36,270 nucleotides of DNA from Hyphomicrobiales bacterium (GTDB lineage: Bacteria > Pseudomonadota > Alphaproteobacteria > Rhizobiales > Beijerinckiaceae): assembly GCA_947447895.1 (NCBI GenBank), contig CANFLM010000022.1, forward strand, positions 1 to 36,270, in the 5' to 3' direction. Below, piece after piece: positions 1-8,804 of this stretch; positions within the stretch are counted from its first letter, which is position 1, and each line of letters opens with the position of its first letter. A model generated the notes under the pieces. The model searched no databases. It was not told the origin of the DNA and saw only the letters and a list, made by a program, of their open reading frames with translations. The position numbers and the translations under genes were made by a program.

Positions 1-605
1 AAACCAATGGCCGCGGAATCCTGCCCACCCCGACCATCGGCGGCGTCGGTGTGCTGCCGGATGTGTCCCGCTTTGCCAGCCTGGCTTTCAAGCAGGCCGG
101 TGAGGTGATCGTGCTGGTCGGCGAGACCAGGGGGCATTTGGGCCAGTCGATCTGGCTGAAAGAGATTCTCGGCCGCGAAGAGGGGGCGCCGCCTCCGGTC
201 GATCTGGCGCAGGAGCGCAAGGTCGGCGATGCGTTGCGGCCTTTGATCGTGTCGGGACTTGTATCGACGGTACATGATCTGTCCGATGGCGGTCTGGCGG
301 TCGCACTCGCCGAAATGGCGATGGCCTCGGGCATCGGGGCAACCATCACCGCTTTGCCTGCCGCTGTCCCCGCCCATGCGGCTTTGTTCGGCGAGGATCA
401 GGCCCGCTATCTGCTGGCTGTTGCCCCTGACCATCTCGCCACTTTGAAAGCGGCTTTTGCGTCTGCCGGTGTCAGTCTGCTGGAAATCGGCAAAACAGGC
501 GGCGAAACATTGATTTTGCCCGGTGAAGCACCCATATCTGTCGCAGAATTGACCGAGACCAATGACCGCTGGCTGCCCGATTACATGGCCGGCAAACACA
601 ACTGA
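1..605 (+). CDS. purL: Phosphoribosylformylglycinamidine synthase II, C-terminal part (partial at left edge)
   Basis: This is the C-terminal end of the large FGAM synthase subunit, which converts FGAR, glutamine and ATP to FGAM in cytoplasmic purine synthesis. The reading frame is open from base 3 and enters from outside the window. It begins with TNGRGILPTPTIGGVGVLPD, a conserved PurL stretch ahead of the second AIRS-type C-terminal domain. Further on, HDLSDGGLAVALAEMA (about 90 residues in) is the typical AIRS_C motif and FGEDQARYLLA follows. About 200 residues are visible; the whole protein is normally around 730. The GTG at 51 is an internal valine codon and not the start. The stop at 603-605 lies 12 bases before the bolA-family gene, so co-transcription with bolA and grxD is likely. 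The purL-bolA-grxD order is common in alphaproteobacteria. Confidence 0.95.
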   Translation, partial: TNGRGILPTPTIGGVGVLPDVSRFASLAFKQAGEVIVLVGETRGHLGQSIWLKEILGREEGAPPPVDLAQERKVGDALRPLIVSGLVSTVHDLSDGGLAVALAEMAMASGIGATITALPAAVPAHAALFGEDQARYLLAVAPDHLATLKAAFASAGVSLLEIGKTGGETLILPGEAPISVAELTETNDRWLPDYMAGKHN

Positions 606-617
606 CAGGACGTCCCG

Positions 618-857
618 ATGGCGATGCAAGCCTCTGAAATCGAAGCGATGATCCGCGAGGCTCTGCCCGATGCGGATGTCGAGATCAAGGATCTGGCCGG
701 TGACGGCGACCACTATGCCGCCACCGTGGCGTCCAGTGCCTTCAAGGGCTTGCCGCGCGTGCGCCAGCACCAGATGGTCTATGCCGCCTTGCAGGGCCGG
801 ATGGGCGGCGTGCTGCATGCTTTGGCCCTGACAACGGTGGTCAAGGACCCCCAATAA
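618..857 (+). CDS. BolA family protein
   Basis: A 79-residue protein spanning the single BolA domain, the usual size of short BolA/YrbA (IbaG-like) proteins in this class. The N-terminal helix MQASEIEAMIREALPDADVEI is followed by the strand region containing GDGDHYAATV and by HQMVYAALQGRMGGVLHALAL, which carries the conserved C-terminal His of the family. BolA proteins bind CGFS glutaredoxins through a shared [2Fe-2S] cluster and act in iron-sulfur trafficking. The glutaredoxin gene directly downstream (61 bases) is the expected partner. An AGGA about 9 bases before the ATG supports the start. The family is clear; the exact paralogue (BolA, IbaG or BolA2-like) cannot be settled by eye. Confidence 0.93.
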   Translation: MAMQASEIEAMIREALPDADVEIKDLAGDGDHYAATVASSAFKGLPRVRQHQMVYAALQGRMGGVLHALALTTVVKDPQ

Positions 858-918
858 TGTTTGTAATTCCAACGCGTGTTGCGCGCCTTGACCGTGCAAA
901 AATGAAAAGGACAAGACC

Positions 919-1257
919 ATGAGCGTTCAGGACCAGATCAAAGCCGAAATCGCCTCCCAGGATGTCGTGCTGTTCATGAAGGGCACACCGCAATTCCCGA
1001 TGTGCGGTTTTTCCGGACAGGTCGTGCAAATCCTCGATTATGTCGGCGTGCCGTTCAAGGGCATCAATGTGCTCGAGGATCAGGGCATCCGCGAAGGCAT
1101 CAAGGAATTCGCCAACTGGCCGACCATTCCGCAGCTCTACATCAAGGGCGAATTTGTCGGCGGCTGCGACATCGTGCGCGAAATGTTCCAGTCAGGCGAA
1201 TTGCAGACGCATCTGGCCGATCACGGCATTGCGGTCAAGGCACCCGCGCAGGCCTGA
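919..1257 (+). CDS. grxD: CGFS monothiol glutaredoxin, Grx4 family
   Basis: A 112-residue monothiol glutaredoxin that carries and transfers [2Fe-2S] clusters, often as a heterodimer with BolA. The active site is C29-G-F-S in the segment [14 protein letters not shown]. Downstream are [23 protein letters not shown], which holds the glutathione-binding TIP segment and the GG-C/D loop typical of Grx4/GrxD. The length matches the family. AAAAGGA about 8 bases before the ATG supports the start. Placement after a BolA-family gene supports a role in Fe-S protein maturation or iron sensing. The gene ends 4 bases from the convergent tlpA-like gene. Confidence 0.95.
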   Translation: MSVQDQIKAEIASQDVVLFMKGTPQFPMCGFSGQVVQILDYVGVPFKGINVLEDQGIREGIKEFANWPTIPQLYIKGEFVGGCDIVREMFQSGELQTHLADHGIAVKAPAQA

Positions 1258-1261
1258 GCGG

Positions 1262-1924
1262 TTATCCTTTGATCGCTCTTTCGATCAGGGCGATGGCATC
1301 CTCGGACGCCCAATCGGCAGGACCAGCCATTTCGGCGATCAGGCAGCCTTTACGGTCGAGCAGAAACGTGGTCGGCAGGCCCGAAACCTTGCCGATTGCA
1401 CGCAGATTCTGGAAGGCCTTGCCGCCCGGATCCATATAGCGCACCAGCGAGGTGATGCCATTGGCATCGAGCCATTGCGGCACCCGCTCGAGATTGCGCG
1501 TATCCATGTTGAGCGCCACGACCTCGAAATTGTCGCCGCCGAGCCGTGCTTGCAGCCTGTCGAGCGAGGGCATTTCCTCGCGGCAGGGCACGCACCATGT
1601 CGCCCACAGATTGAGCAGGGTCACACGGCCCTGCATATTCGAGAGCGGTTGCGATTGTTTGGCCACTTCCAGCCGGATATCCGGCAGTTGGACCGGTTTT
1701 CTGGTGCGCTGGAGGGCGGCAATGTCGCCTTTGGCGAAGGGTTCGATGGCTGCGGCAAGGCTGGAGGAAGTCAGACAGGGATCTGTCAGCGCTGTTTGTG
1801 GTGCCAATGACGATGTCTGAGCGGGGTTGTTCCAATCTCCCTTTCTCTCGTGTAGAACGACAGACACGAGAATGGCTCCTACCAGAGTGGCAATCAGCAC
1901 AAGATTGAAGCGCGCGCGGGGCAT
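1262..1924 (-). CDS. TlpA-family membrane-anchored thiol:disulfide oxidoreductase
   Basis: A 220-residue thioredoxin-fold protein. Residues 6-24 form one hydrophobic N-terminal segment that should anchor it to the inner membrane with the thioredoxin domain in the periplasm. The redox motif C111-V-P-C114 lies in [16 protein letters not shown], and [15 protein letters not shown] contains the cis-proline loop. TlpA-type proteins reduce periplasmic thiols, for example in cytochrome c or cytochrome oxidase assembly. Extra cysteines occur at about 50 and in [10 protein letters not shown]. The start chosen is MPRARFNL at 1924, because it sits directly before the membrane segment; the frame is open 132 bases further upstream but would overlap argH. 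It is divergent from argH across 67 bases, an arrangement seen in other alphaproteobacteria. Confidence 0.88.
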   Translation of the reverse strand: MPRARFNLVLIATLVGAILVSVVLHERKGDWNNPAQTSSLAPQTALTDPCLTSSSLAAAIEPFAKGDIAALQRTRKPVQLPDIRLEVAKQSQPLSNMQGRVTLLNLWATWCVPCREEMPSLDRLQARLGGDNFEVVALNMDTRNLERVPQWLDANGITSLVRYMDPGGKAFQNLRAIGKVSGLPTTFLLDRKGCLIAEMAGPADWASEDAIALIERAIKG

Positions 1925-1931
1925 CGATAGT

Positions 1932-2034
1932 CCGTTTCGAGAGTGGTCAGGTTCGGTTGCGGTCGGGCTGGATGCGGGAAAGGCAAGAAAGATGAGCAAT
2001 GCGATGTGGGGTGGCCGTTTCGAGAGCGGTCCGG
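1932..2034 (+). repeat. Imperfect 20-base direct repeat around the argH start
   Basis: The 20 bases at 1932-1951 (CCGTTTCGAGAGTGGTCAGG) recur at 2015-2034 with two differences. The first copy lies in the tlpA-argH intergenic gap and the second encodes the conserved GRFESGP segment near the ArgH N-terminus. Flanking bases are not similar. It may be a duplication remnant; no function can be assigned. Confidence 0.6.
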
Positions 2035-3383
2035 CGGCCATTATGGAAGAAATCAACGCATCCGTCGAGTTCGATCAACAGCTTTGGCGTCAGGACATTG
2101 CCGGTTCGCGCGCCCATGTGGCGATGCTCGCCCAACAGCACATCATTACGCAGGAGGATTGCACGGCCATTCTGAAGGGGCTGGAACAGGTCGAACGCGA
2201 GATCGAGGGTGGGACATTCGTGTTCAAACGTTCGCTCGAAGACGTGCATATGAACATCGAATCACGGCTGGCCGAGATCGTCGGTCCGGCGGCGGGCCGT
2301 CTGCACACGGCGCGTTCGCGCAATGACCAGGTCGCCACCGACATGAAATTATGGGTGCGCGATACGCTCGATTCTATCGACCAGCAGATGCGTGACCTGC
2401 AGCTGGCTCTGGTGGAACGCGCGGTGGAATTCTCCGGCGCGGTGATGCCGGGCTTTACCCATCTGCAATCGGCGCAGCCTGTCACCTTCGGCCATCATTT
2501 GCTGGCCTATGTCGAAATGCTCGGCCGTGACCGCGGCCGCGTGCAGGATGCGCGCAAACGGTTGAACGAATGTCCGTTGGGGGCTGCGGCACTGGCGGGC
2601 ACCTCCTTTCCGATCGATCGTTTTGCCACCGCCAAAACCCTCGGTTTCGACCGCCCGACCGCCAATTCGCTCGACAGCGTGTCGGATCGCGATTTCGCGC
2701 TGGAGGCGCTGTCCTCGGCCTCGATCTGCGCCATGCATCTGTCGCGTCTGGCCGAGGAACTGGTGATCTGGACCACCCCGCAATTCGGATTTGTCCGGCT
2801 CTCGGATGCCTTTTCGACCGGCTCCTCGATCATGCCGCAAAAGCGCAATCCCGATGCGGCCGAATTGGTGCGCGCCAAAGCGGGCCGCATCATAGGCGCG
2901 ATGAATGGCTTACTGATTGTCATGAAGGGGCTGCCGATGACCTATGCCAAGGACATGCAGGAGGACAAGGAAGGCACATTCGATGCGCTGTCCTCGCTGT
3001 CGCTGTCGCTGGCGGCGATGACCGGCATGATCCGTGATCTGACCCCCGATACCAAGATGATGAAAAAAGCCGCAGGCTCGGGCTATGCGACGGCCACCGA
3101 TCTGGCCGACTGGCTGGTGCGGACGCTGAAAATGCCGTTCCGCGAAGCCCATCATGCCACCGCCCGCATCGTCGGGCTGGCCACTGCCCGCAAGGTCGGG
3201 CTCGAAAAGCTGACTTTGCAGGAGTTGCAGACCATCGAACCGCGCATGACCGATGCGGTGTTTGCGGTGTTGGGCGTCGAGAAATCGGTGCGCAGCCGCC
3301 TCAGCTACGGGGGCACGGCCCCTGAACTGGTGCGCAAGCAGGCCAAGCGCTGGCTTGCGCGGTTGCAGCGCGAGGCGCGTTGA
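1992..3383 (+). CDS. argH: Argininosuccinate lyase
   Basis: A cytoplasmic enzyme that splits argininosuccinate into arginine and fumarate, the last step of arginine synthesis. The protein has 463 residues, normal for the family. It opens with [14 protein letters not shown], the conserved start of ArgH; the frame is open 165 bases further upstream but those residues resemble nothing in the family. [17 protein letters not shown] and the fumarase/lyase signature G277[11 protein letters not shown] with its mobile catalytic serine loop are intact, and [14 protein letters not shown] follows. The gene starts the conserved argH-lptM-lysA block. Confidence 0.97.
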   Translation: MSNAMWGGRFESGPAAIMEEINASVEFDQQLWRQDIAGSRAHVAMLAQQHIITQEDCTAILKGLEQVEREIEGGTFVFKRSLEDVHMNIESRLAEIVGPAAGRLHTARSRNDQVATDMKLWVRDTLDSIDQQMRDLQLALVERAVEFSGAVMPGFTHLQSAQPVTFGHHLLAYVEMLGRDRGRVQDARKRLNECPLGAAALAGTSFPIDRFATAKTLGFDRPTANSLDSVSDRDFALEALSSASICAMHLSRLAEELVIWTTPQFGFVRLSDAFSTGSSIMPQKRNPDAAELVRAKAGRIIGAMNGLLIVMKGLPMTYAKDMQEDKEGTFDALSSLSLSLAAMTGMIRDLTPDTKMMKKAAGSGYATATDLADWLVRTLKMPFREAHHATARIVGLATARKVGLEKLTLQELQTIEPRMTDAVFAVLGVEKSVRSRLSYGGTAPELVRKQAKRWLARLQREAR

Positions 3384-3398
3384 ACGGGGCCCTGTTCA
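3381..3398. other. Near-perfect 18-base palindrome at the end of argH
   Basis: TGAACGGGGCCCTGTTCA overlaps the argH stop codon (3381-3383) and is its own reverse complement except for one pair of positions. It could form a short stem at the end of the argH transcript or bind a dimeric protein. There is no following T-run, so a classical terminator is not supported. Confidence 0.35.
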
Positions 3399-3486
3399 GT
3401 TGGCCTGAAGGAAGCATTTGGTTTTAAAGCCGATTGGTCGTAAGTTAAGGCACGGTTTAGGGCTCGGCACATCTTGGATTTGGCAC

Positions 3487-3729
3487 ATGACTTTGCGCTC
3501 TCAGTTTCTGATCGGACTCCTGGTGGTTACGGCTCTGCTTGGCGGATGCGGCCGTCGTGGTCCGCTTGAACCGCCTCCGGGCGCGATGGCTCCGGCCAAT
3601 GTGCCGCAGGTCAATGATGACGAGGTTGATCCTTCGGGCCTGACCAAGCCCGCCGAAGAGTCGGTCGGCAAAGAGGGGCGCAAGATCCCGCGCCCGAAAA
3701 AGCCTTTCCTGCTCGACCCGATTCTCTGA
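3487..3729 (+). CDS. lptM: LptM-type small lipoprotein (YifL-like)
   Basis: An 80-residue lipoprotein with signal peptide MTLRSQFLIGLLVVTALLGGC and a lipobox LGGC that makes the cysteine the first mature residue. The mature protein starts CGRRGPLEPPPGA, the short GxKGPLxxP-type motif of LptM/YifL proteins. In E. coli, LptM helps mature the LptD-LptE lipopolysaccharide translocon; here that role is by family only. The rest is Pro/Lys-rich, low complexity and ends KKPFLLDPIL. The start was placed at the Met immediately before the signal peptide. The gene is sandwiched between argH and lysA, its usual place in alphaproteobacteria, 23 bases before lysA. Confidence 0.88.
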   Translation: MTLRSQFLIGLLVVTALLGGCGRRGPLEPPPGAMAPANVPQVNDDEVDPSGLTKPAEESVGKEGRKIPRPKKPFLLDPIL

Positions 3730-3752
3730 TCCATCCTGCTTGAAGGTTCGTC

Positions 3753-5018
3753 ATGCACCATTTTGACTATCAACACGGCTTGCTGCATGCCGAAGGCGTC
3801 GATCTGACCCGTCTGGCCCGCGAGGTCGGCACGCCGTTCTATTGCTATTCCACCGCCACGCTCGAGCGTCATTACAAGGTTTTTTCCGAGGCGTTCCAAG
3901 GGCTTGATGCACTTGTCTGCTACGCGATGAAGGCCAATTCCAACCAGGCCGTGCTCAAGACATTCAGCCGTCTGGGCGCGGGCATGGATGTCGTGTCCGA
4001 AGGCGAGTTGCGCCGTGCGCTGGCCGCCGATGTGCCGGGATCGCGCATCACCTTCTCCGGTGTCGGTAAAACCGAGCGCGAGATGGCGCTGGCGCTCGAG
4101 GCCGATGTGTTGTCGTTCAACGTCGAGTCCGAGCCGGAATTGCACCGCCTGTCAAAAGTCGCCCAAGGCATGGGGCGCACGGCCAAAATCGCCTTGCGGG
4201 TCAATCCCGATGTCGATGCCAAGACCCATGCCAAGATTTCCACCGGCAAATCCGAGAACAAGTTCGGGATTCCGCTGTCGCATGCCCGCCAGACCTATGC
4301 GCTGGCCGCCAGTCTGGCAGGGATCAAGGTTGACGGGATCGACATGCATATCGGCAGCCAGATTACCGATCTGGCGCCGTTCAACGATGCTTTTGCGCTG
4401 CTGCGCGACTTTGTGCAGGAGTTGCGCGCCGACGGCCATTCCATTGCCCATATCGATCTGGGCGGCGGTTTGGGCGTGCCCTACAAGGCCGACAATGCGC
4501 CGCCGCCGTCGCCCGCCGATTATGCCGCCGTGGTGCGCAAGCATGTGGGCGATCTCGGCTGCCAGCTGATTTTCGAGCCCGGCCGCCTGCTGGTCGCCAA
4601 TGCCGGTATTCTGGTGGCCGAGGTGATCTATGTGAAGCACGGCGACGGCAAGACCTTTGTGATCGTCGATGCCGCGATGAATGATCTGATCCGTCCGACT
4701 TTGTACGAGGCCTATCACGATATCCTGCCGGTCCGGCAGGCGGCCGTCGGTGGACCGCATGAAACGGTCGATGTGGTGGGACCGGTCTGCGAAAGCGGCG
4801 ATTATCTGGCTTTGGGCCGCTCTTTGCCAAGCCTGAAAGCGGGGGACCTGATCGCGGTCATGAGTGCGGGCGCCTATGGTGCGGTGCAGGCCTGTACCTA
4901 TAATACCCGCCCGCTGGTGCCCGAAGTGCTGGTCAGGGACAATGATTATGCGGTGATCAGGGCACGCGAAAGCTACGAGGCGATGATCGCGCGCGATGTG
5001 ATGCCCGATTGGCTCTGA
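3753..5018 (+). CDS. lysA: Diaminopimelate decarboxylase
   Basis: A PLP enzyme that decarboxylates meso-diaminopimelate to lysine, the last step of lysine synthesis. It has 421 residues, as usual. PLP-forming lysine K60 lies in CYAMKANSNQAVLKTF. Then come SENKFGIP, DMHIGSQITD, the phosphate-binding glycine loop HIDLGGGLGVPY, and FEPGRLLVANAG. The catalytic cysteine of the second subunit face is in VVGPVCESGDYLA, where CESGD replaces the common CESSD. The C-terminal GAYGAVQACTYNTRP is also conserved. GAAGG is about 7 bases before the ATG. It is probably translated from the same mRNA as the lipoprotein gene upstream. Confidence 0.97.
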   Translation: MHHFDYQHGLLHAEGVDLTRLAREVGTPFYCYSTATLERHYKVFSEAFQGLDALVCYAMKANSNQAVLKTFSRLGAGMDVVSEGELRRALAADVPGSRITFSGVGKTEREMALALEADVLSFNVESEPELHRLSKVAQGMGRTAKIALRVNPDVDAKTHAKISTGKSENKFGIPLSHARQTYALAASLAGIKVDGIDMHIGSQITDLAPFNDAFALLRDFVQELRADGHSIAHIDLGGGLGVPYKADNAPPPSPADYAAVVRKHVGDLGCQLIFEPGRLLVANAGILVAEVIYVKHGDGKTFVIVDAAMNDLIRPTLYEAYHDILPVRQAAVGGPHETVDVVGPVCESGDYLALGRSLPSLKAGDLIAVMSAGAYGAVQACTYNTRPLVPEVLVRDNDYAVIRARESYEAMIARDVMPDWL

Positions 5019-5095
5019 CACTCTAAAATCCTGCTGGCGTTGGTTGCGGGGCGTGTTAGGCTCGGGCTGTTTGCAGCCTCAGGGCATCGGGTGGA

Positions 5096-7645
5096 ATGGC
5101 ACAAGAACAGGACAGGCAACCTCCGGATGTGATCCGCATCGCCGGTGACAGGCTGGATCGGCTTGTCTGGCAGGCGCGTGCGGTGATGGCGGTCGAACGG
5201 CTGTGGCCGCAGTGCTTGGGCTTTGCGGCCATGCTGGCCGGTCTTGTCGGGCTGTCCTGGCTCGGTCTGTGGACGCTGTTGCCGTCCTGGCTGGACCGCC
5301 TGCCGCTCGGCTTGGTGGTTTTTTGCTGCGCCATCACTCTCTGGAGATTGCGTGGCTGGCGGTGGCCTACCAGAGCCGAGGCCATGGCGCGTCTGGATGC
5401 CCTTTCGGGTCTGTCCAACCGGCCGGCATCGAGCTTTGCCGACCGGCAGGCCAATCCGGGCCAGGATGCCGCCTCGGCCCAACTCTGGCAGGCCCATCAG
5501 GAGCGGCTGGCTACCCTGATCGGGGTGTTGCGTCGGGCCACGCCGCATGTGGATGTGCCGCAATCCGATCCCTATGCCCTGCGCCATGTCGGCTTCCTGC
5601 TGCTGGCGATGGGAGTCTTTGCCGGTGGCGGCGAGGGCGAATTGCGGTTGATGGCCGCCTTGTCACCCGCTGGACTGTCGGACCCCGTTGTCTCGGTGCG
5701 TGAGGACGGCTGGATCGATCCGCCGGCCTATACGCAGGTGCCGCCGGTGATGCTGGATCTGCATGGAGCCCAGCACCAGAGCACGGTTGCGGTAAAAGTG
5801 CCCGTGGGCTCCAAACTGGTGGTGCGCCGTTCGGACGGCGCCCTGGTCAGGGCCGAGCTGCAGGGGGGATGGACTGCCGATGCGGCCGATCCCTCCGCCA
5901 AAGACCTCCGTTTGACCCTGACGGGTGATGCCCGCCTGACCCTGCATCTTCAAGGCCGACGCGATGTGGCCATTGCGGTAGCGGCCATACCCGACCAGCC
6001 TCCGCTGGTGATGCTGACCGAGCCTCCCAAGTCCGACCGCAAGGAAGGGCTGGGGCTGAGCTACCGCTGGGAGGATGATTACGGGGTCGCTTCCGGCAGT
6101 CTTGATGTGACCGGAGCGGTTGGGGCTGATCAATCGCTCGAAACCCACCCGCCGTTGCTGCCGTTCCCCCAATTCGCGCTGTCCTTCGGACCCGACAGCC
6201 GCAAGGGCGATGGCAAGACGCGCCTGCCGGTCGATGAGCAGGGTGGGGACGGCCAGAACTGGGGCGGTATCGAAGTCGAGGCGCGGATCAGGGTGCGCGA
6301 TGATGCCGGACAGGTCGGAGAAAGCGAACCCATCCGGCTGGTTCTGCCCCAGCGCCCCTTCACCAAGCCGCTGGCCCGTGCCTTGGTGGAGCAGAGGCGG
6401 GCTTTGATCGTCAATCCGTCGCAAGCCCTGAAAATCCGCGAGGCGGTGCTGGCTTTGATGATCGCGCCGGAATTGTTCAGTCCGCGTCTGGCCCATTATA
6501 TGGGGCTGGAGCGGATCCAGCGCGGCCTTGTGCGCAAAAATGTCTCGTCCGGCCAGTATATCCAGAATCTGCTCGCCACCGCTGATCTGATGTGGAGCAT
6601 GGCGGTGGCCATCGAAGAGGATGGTCTCAGTCAGGCCGAGCGGGCACTGCAGGCCGCGCAGAATGCCCTGAAGGAGGCGATGGATCGCGGTGCACCGCCC
6701 GAAGAGTTGAAGCGGCTGACCGACGAATTGCGCCGGGCAATGGAGCGCGCCATGCGCGAGCTGGCCGAAAAGATGCTCGACGAGCGCAATCCGGGCCAGC
6801 AAAGCCGGATTGATCCCAAAACCATGCAGATGATCACGCCGCAGGATCTCAAAAACCTGATGGACCGGATGGAAGAGGCGATGCGCCGCGGCGATATGGC
6901 GGAGGCCGAACGCCTGCTAGAACAGCTCAAAAATATCACGCGCAACATGCAGGCCGCGCGTCCGCGCTCGCAACAGCAATCGGAGATGGACAAGGCCCTC
7001 GACGAATTGGACCGGATGACCCGCGAACAGCAGGATTTGCGCGACCGCACCTTCCGCGAGGGGCAGCAGGGCCGCAACAATGGCAACCAGAAAAACCTGC
7101 AGGATCTCGAGCGCAACCAGCAGGCCTTGCGTGACCGGATGGAGGAGATGCGCCGTTCGATGCGCCAGCGCGGAGCCGACCAGAAAGAGTTCGGCGATGC
7201 CGAGGAGGCGATGCGCGATGCCGAAGGCGCATTGGGCGAGGGCAAGGATGGCGACGCGGTGGATGCGCAGGGCCGCGCGCTGGAAGCCATGCGCAAGGGC
7301 GGCGAGGGACTTTCACGCCAGATGCAGCAGGAGGGGCGGGGTACCGGCGAGGGTGATCCCGATGGTGACCCGAACCAGACTGCCGACGGGACCGAGGGCG
7401 GTCCGTCGGACCGCCAGCAGGCTGACGGGCAGGGCAGTGGAGATCGGGATCCGCTGGGTCGCACCAAGCCTTCACCTGAATCGCAGGACCGGGCCAAATT
7501 GAATGATGACGGCACCCGCAGCGCGGCCGAGGAGCGTGCCCGCAGCCTGATCGGCGAATTGCGCCGCCGTTTGGGCGAGGTGGCGCGCCCGCAGGCCGAA
7601 ATCGACTATCTGCAACGCCTGCTCAAAGACAACGGCATGCGTTGA
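5096..7645 (+). CDS. TIGR02302 (DUF4175) family membrane protein with long C-terminal coiled coil
   Basis: An 849-residue protein of unknown function, found next to lysA in many alphaproteobacteria and named TIGR02302/DUF4175. Two hydrophobic segments lie near residues 38-82 and a third near 160-178. A middle region (about 200-430) looks like beta-rich extracytoplasmic domains; PPAYTQVPPVMLDLHG and YRWEDDYGVASGSLDV are typical of the family. From about 500 to 750 the sequence is highly charged and rich in Gln, Arg, Glu and Met (LKNLMDRMEEAMRRGDMAEA; NQQALRDRMEEMRRSMRQRG), predicting long coiled coils. A Gly/Asp-rich low-complexity tract then precedes a final helix with LIGELRRRLGEVARPQAEID. 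ATG at 5096 is the first start, 77 bases after lysA. No enzymatic motif is visible. Confidence 0.87.
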   Translation: MAQEQDRQPPDVIRIAGDRLDRLVWQARAVMAVERLWPQCLGFAAMLAGLVGLSWLGLWTLLPSWLDRLPLGLVVFCCAITLWRLRGWRWPTRAEAMARLDALSGLSNRPASSFADRQANPGQDAASAQLWQAHQERLATLIGVLRRATPHVDVPQSDPYALRHVGFLLLAMGVFAGGGEGELRLMAALSPAGLSDPVVSVREDGWIDPPAYTQVPPVMLDLHGAQHQSTVAVKVPVGSKLVVRRSDGALVRAELQGGWTADAADPSAKDLRLTLTGDARLTLHLQGRRDVAIAVAAIPDQPPLVMLTEPPKSDRKEGLGLSYRWEDDYGVASGSLDVTGAVGADQSLETHPPLLPFPQFALSFGPDSRKGDGKTRLPVDEQGGDGQNWGGIEVEARIRVRDDAGQVGESEPIRLVLPQRPFTKPLARALVEQRRALIVNPSQALKIREAVLALMIAPELFSPRLAHYMGLERIQRGLVRKNVSSGQYIQNLLATADLMWSMAVAIEEDGLSQAERALQAAQNALKEAMDRGAPPEELKRLTDELRRAMERAMRELAEKMLDERNPGQQSRIDPKTMQMITPQDLKNLMDRMEEAMRRGDMAEAERLLEQLKNITRNMQAARPRSQQQSEMDKALDELDRMTREQQDLRDRTFREGQQGRNNGNQKNLQDLERNQQALRDRMEEMRRSMRQRGADQKEFGDAEEAMRDAEGALGEGKDGDAVDAQGRALEAMRKGGEGLSRQMQQEGRGTGEGDPDGDPNQTADGTEGGPSDRQQADGQGSGDRDPLGRTKPSPESQDRAKLNDDGTRSAAEERARSLIGELRRRLGEVARPQAEIDYLQRLLKDNGMR

Positions 7646-7759
7646 CGGATGGGGCTTGCGCTCTACATAAACTGCACGGGGCCTGCGCAAAGGTCTATAG
7701 AAGGCGGGAAGCAAGGGCTTTAATGCCTGTTCGAGCGTTGACGAAAAGGAGTTCCGGTC

Positions 7760-7948
7760 ATGACAATTCTGGATCAGATTGTACCGTTTGCAGCCCTTGG
7801 CGTGGCTGTGATCCTGGTGTTCGGTCTGGCCAATATGATGCGCGGCGGCAGTCCCAATACCTCGCAAAAACTGATGCGCCTGAGGGTCATTGCCCAATTC
7901 GTCACACTCGTGCTGGTGATGGGTGCTTTGTATTTGCGCAGCCTGTAA
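7760..7948 (+). CDS. Twin transmembrane (HIG1-like) small protein
   Basis: A 62-residue protein made of two hydrophobic helices (about residues 8-27 and 42-60) joined by the polar loop MMRGGSPNTSQKLMRLRVIA. This matches the short twin transmembrane/HIG1-domain-like proteins encoded beside the cobalamin adenosyltransferase and ETF genes in alphaproteobacteria. HIG1 proteins in mitochondria and some bacteria associate with respiratory complexes, but no function is shown here. AAGGAG lies 9 bases before the ATG, a strong ribosome-binding site. The gene is 82 bases upstream of the adenosyltransferase gene. Confidence 0.85.
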   Translation: MTILDQIVPFAALGVAVILVFGLANMMRGGSPNTSQKLMRLRVIAQFVTLVLVMGALYLRSL

Positions 7949-8030
7949 TGGGCTTGGCGGGTCGTTTGGCGATTGCCTGATGGTGATTTGTTCAATAACC
8001 CAGATCTGTGAATGATGGGGAAGTGTTACA

Positions 8031-8612
8031 ATGGTCAAATTGAACCGGATTTATACCCGCACGGGTGATGACGGCACGACAGGTTTGGGCACCGGTGAAC
8101 GGCGCATCAAATATGATCTGCGGGTCGAGGCCTATGGCACGGTTGACGAGACCAATGCCGCCATCGGCATGGTGCGGCTTTACACCGGCAATACCGAGCC
8201 GCTGGTCGATGCCATGCTGGGCCGGATCCAGAATGATCTGTTCGATCTGGGTGCGGATCTGTGCACGCCGGAAACCGACGAACCTTTGCCCTATGAGCCC
8301 TTGCGGATTGTGACCTCGCAGGTCGAGCGGATCGAGCAGGAAATCGACCAGCTGAACGCGGAACTGGCTCCGTTGCGGTCGTTTGTGCTGCCCGGCGGCA
8401 CGGCGGCTGCGGCCAATCTGCATCTGGCCCGCACTATTGCGCGCCGCGCCGAACGGGTGATGGTGCAACTGGCCGAGCTGGAGTATGAACCGGTCTCCCC
8501 TGCCGCTCTCCATTATATCAACCGTCTGTCGGATTTTCTGTTCGTCGCCTCGCGCTATGTCAATGCGCGCGGGGGCGGCGATGTGTTGTGGGTTCCGGGC
8601 GCGACACGCTGA
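8031..8612 (+). CDS. Cob(I)yrinic acid a,c-diamide adenosyltransferase, PduO/MMAB type
   Basis: Transfers adenosyl from ATP to cob(I)alamin, giving the coenzyme B12 used for example by methylmalonyl-CoA mutase. It has 193 residues. N-terminal YTRTGDDGTTGLGTGERRIK is the family ATP-binding P-loop-like motif, followed by VEAYGTVDETNAAIG. The helical core carries SFVLPGGTAAAANLHLARTIARRAER, the conserved ATP/cobalamin site, and the C-terminus has NRLSDFLFVASRYVNARGG. GGGAAG before the ATG at 8031 supports the start. Placement before etfBA and the 3-hydroxybutyryl-CoA dehydrogenase gene fits acyl-CoA metabolism. Confidence 0.95.
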   Translation: MVKLNRIYTRTGDDGTTGLGTGERRIKYDLRVEAYGTVDETNAAIGMVRLYTGNTEPLVDAMLGRIQNDLFDLGADLCTPETDEPLPYEPLRIVTSQVERIEQEIDQLNAELAPLRSFVLPGGTAAAANLHLARTIARRAERVMVQLAELEYEPVSPAALHYINRLSDFLFVASRYVNARGGGDVLWVPGATR

Positions 8613-8638
8613 AGCAAAGCCGGCCAGATCGTGCTTTT

Positions 8639-8656
8639 GGGGAGCGCCAGCTCCCC
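8639..8656 (+). terminator. Hairpin after the cobalamin adenosyltransferase gene
   Basis: GGGGAGC (8639-8645), loop GCCA, GCTCCCC (8650-8656): a perfect 7-base-pair GC-rich stem 27 bases after the stop. It is preceded by TTT and followed by GAAA, so the stem can extend slightly, but there is no downstream T-run for the plus strand. A weak or Rho-assisted terminator is plausible. Confidence 0.45.
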
Positions 8657-8804
8657 GAAATCTGTGACCCTGCCCGCCCAAAGCTGCATAAACCGGTGGT
8701 GTTAGGCGTTTGGACGCGTTGACAAGCCCGAAGCTGCCGCTTTACGGTCCTTGCTCCTGATTTGAAGGTCGGACATATGCTTGTGTTCCTGCCTGGATCA
8801 ACCC

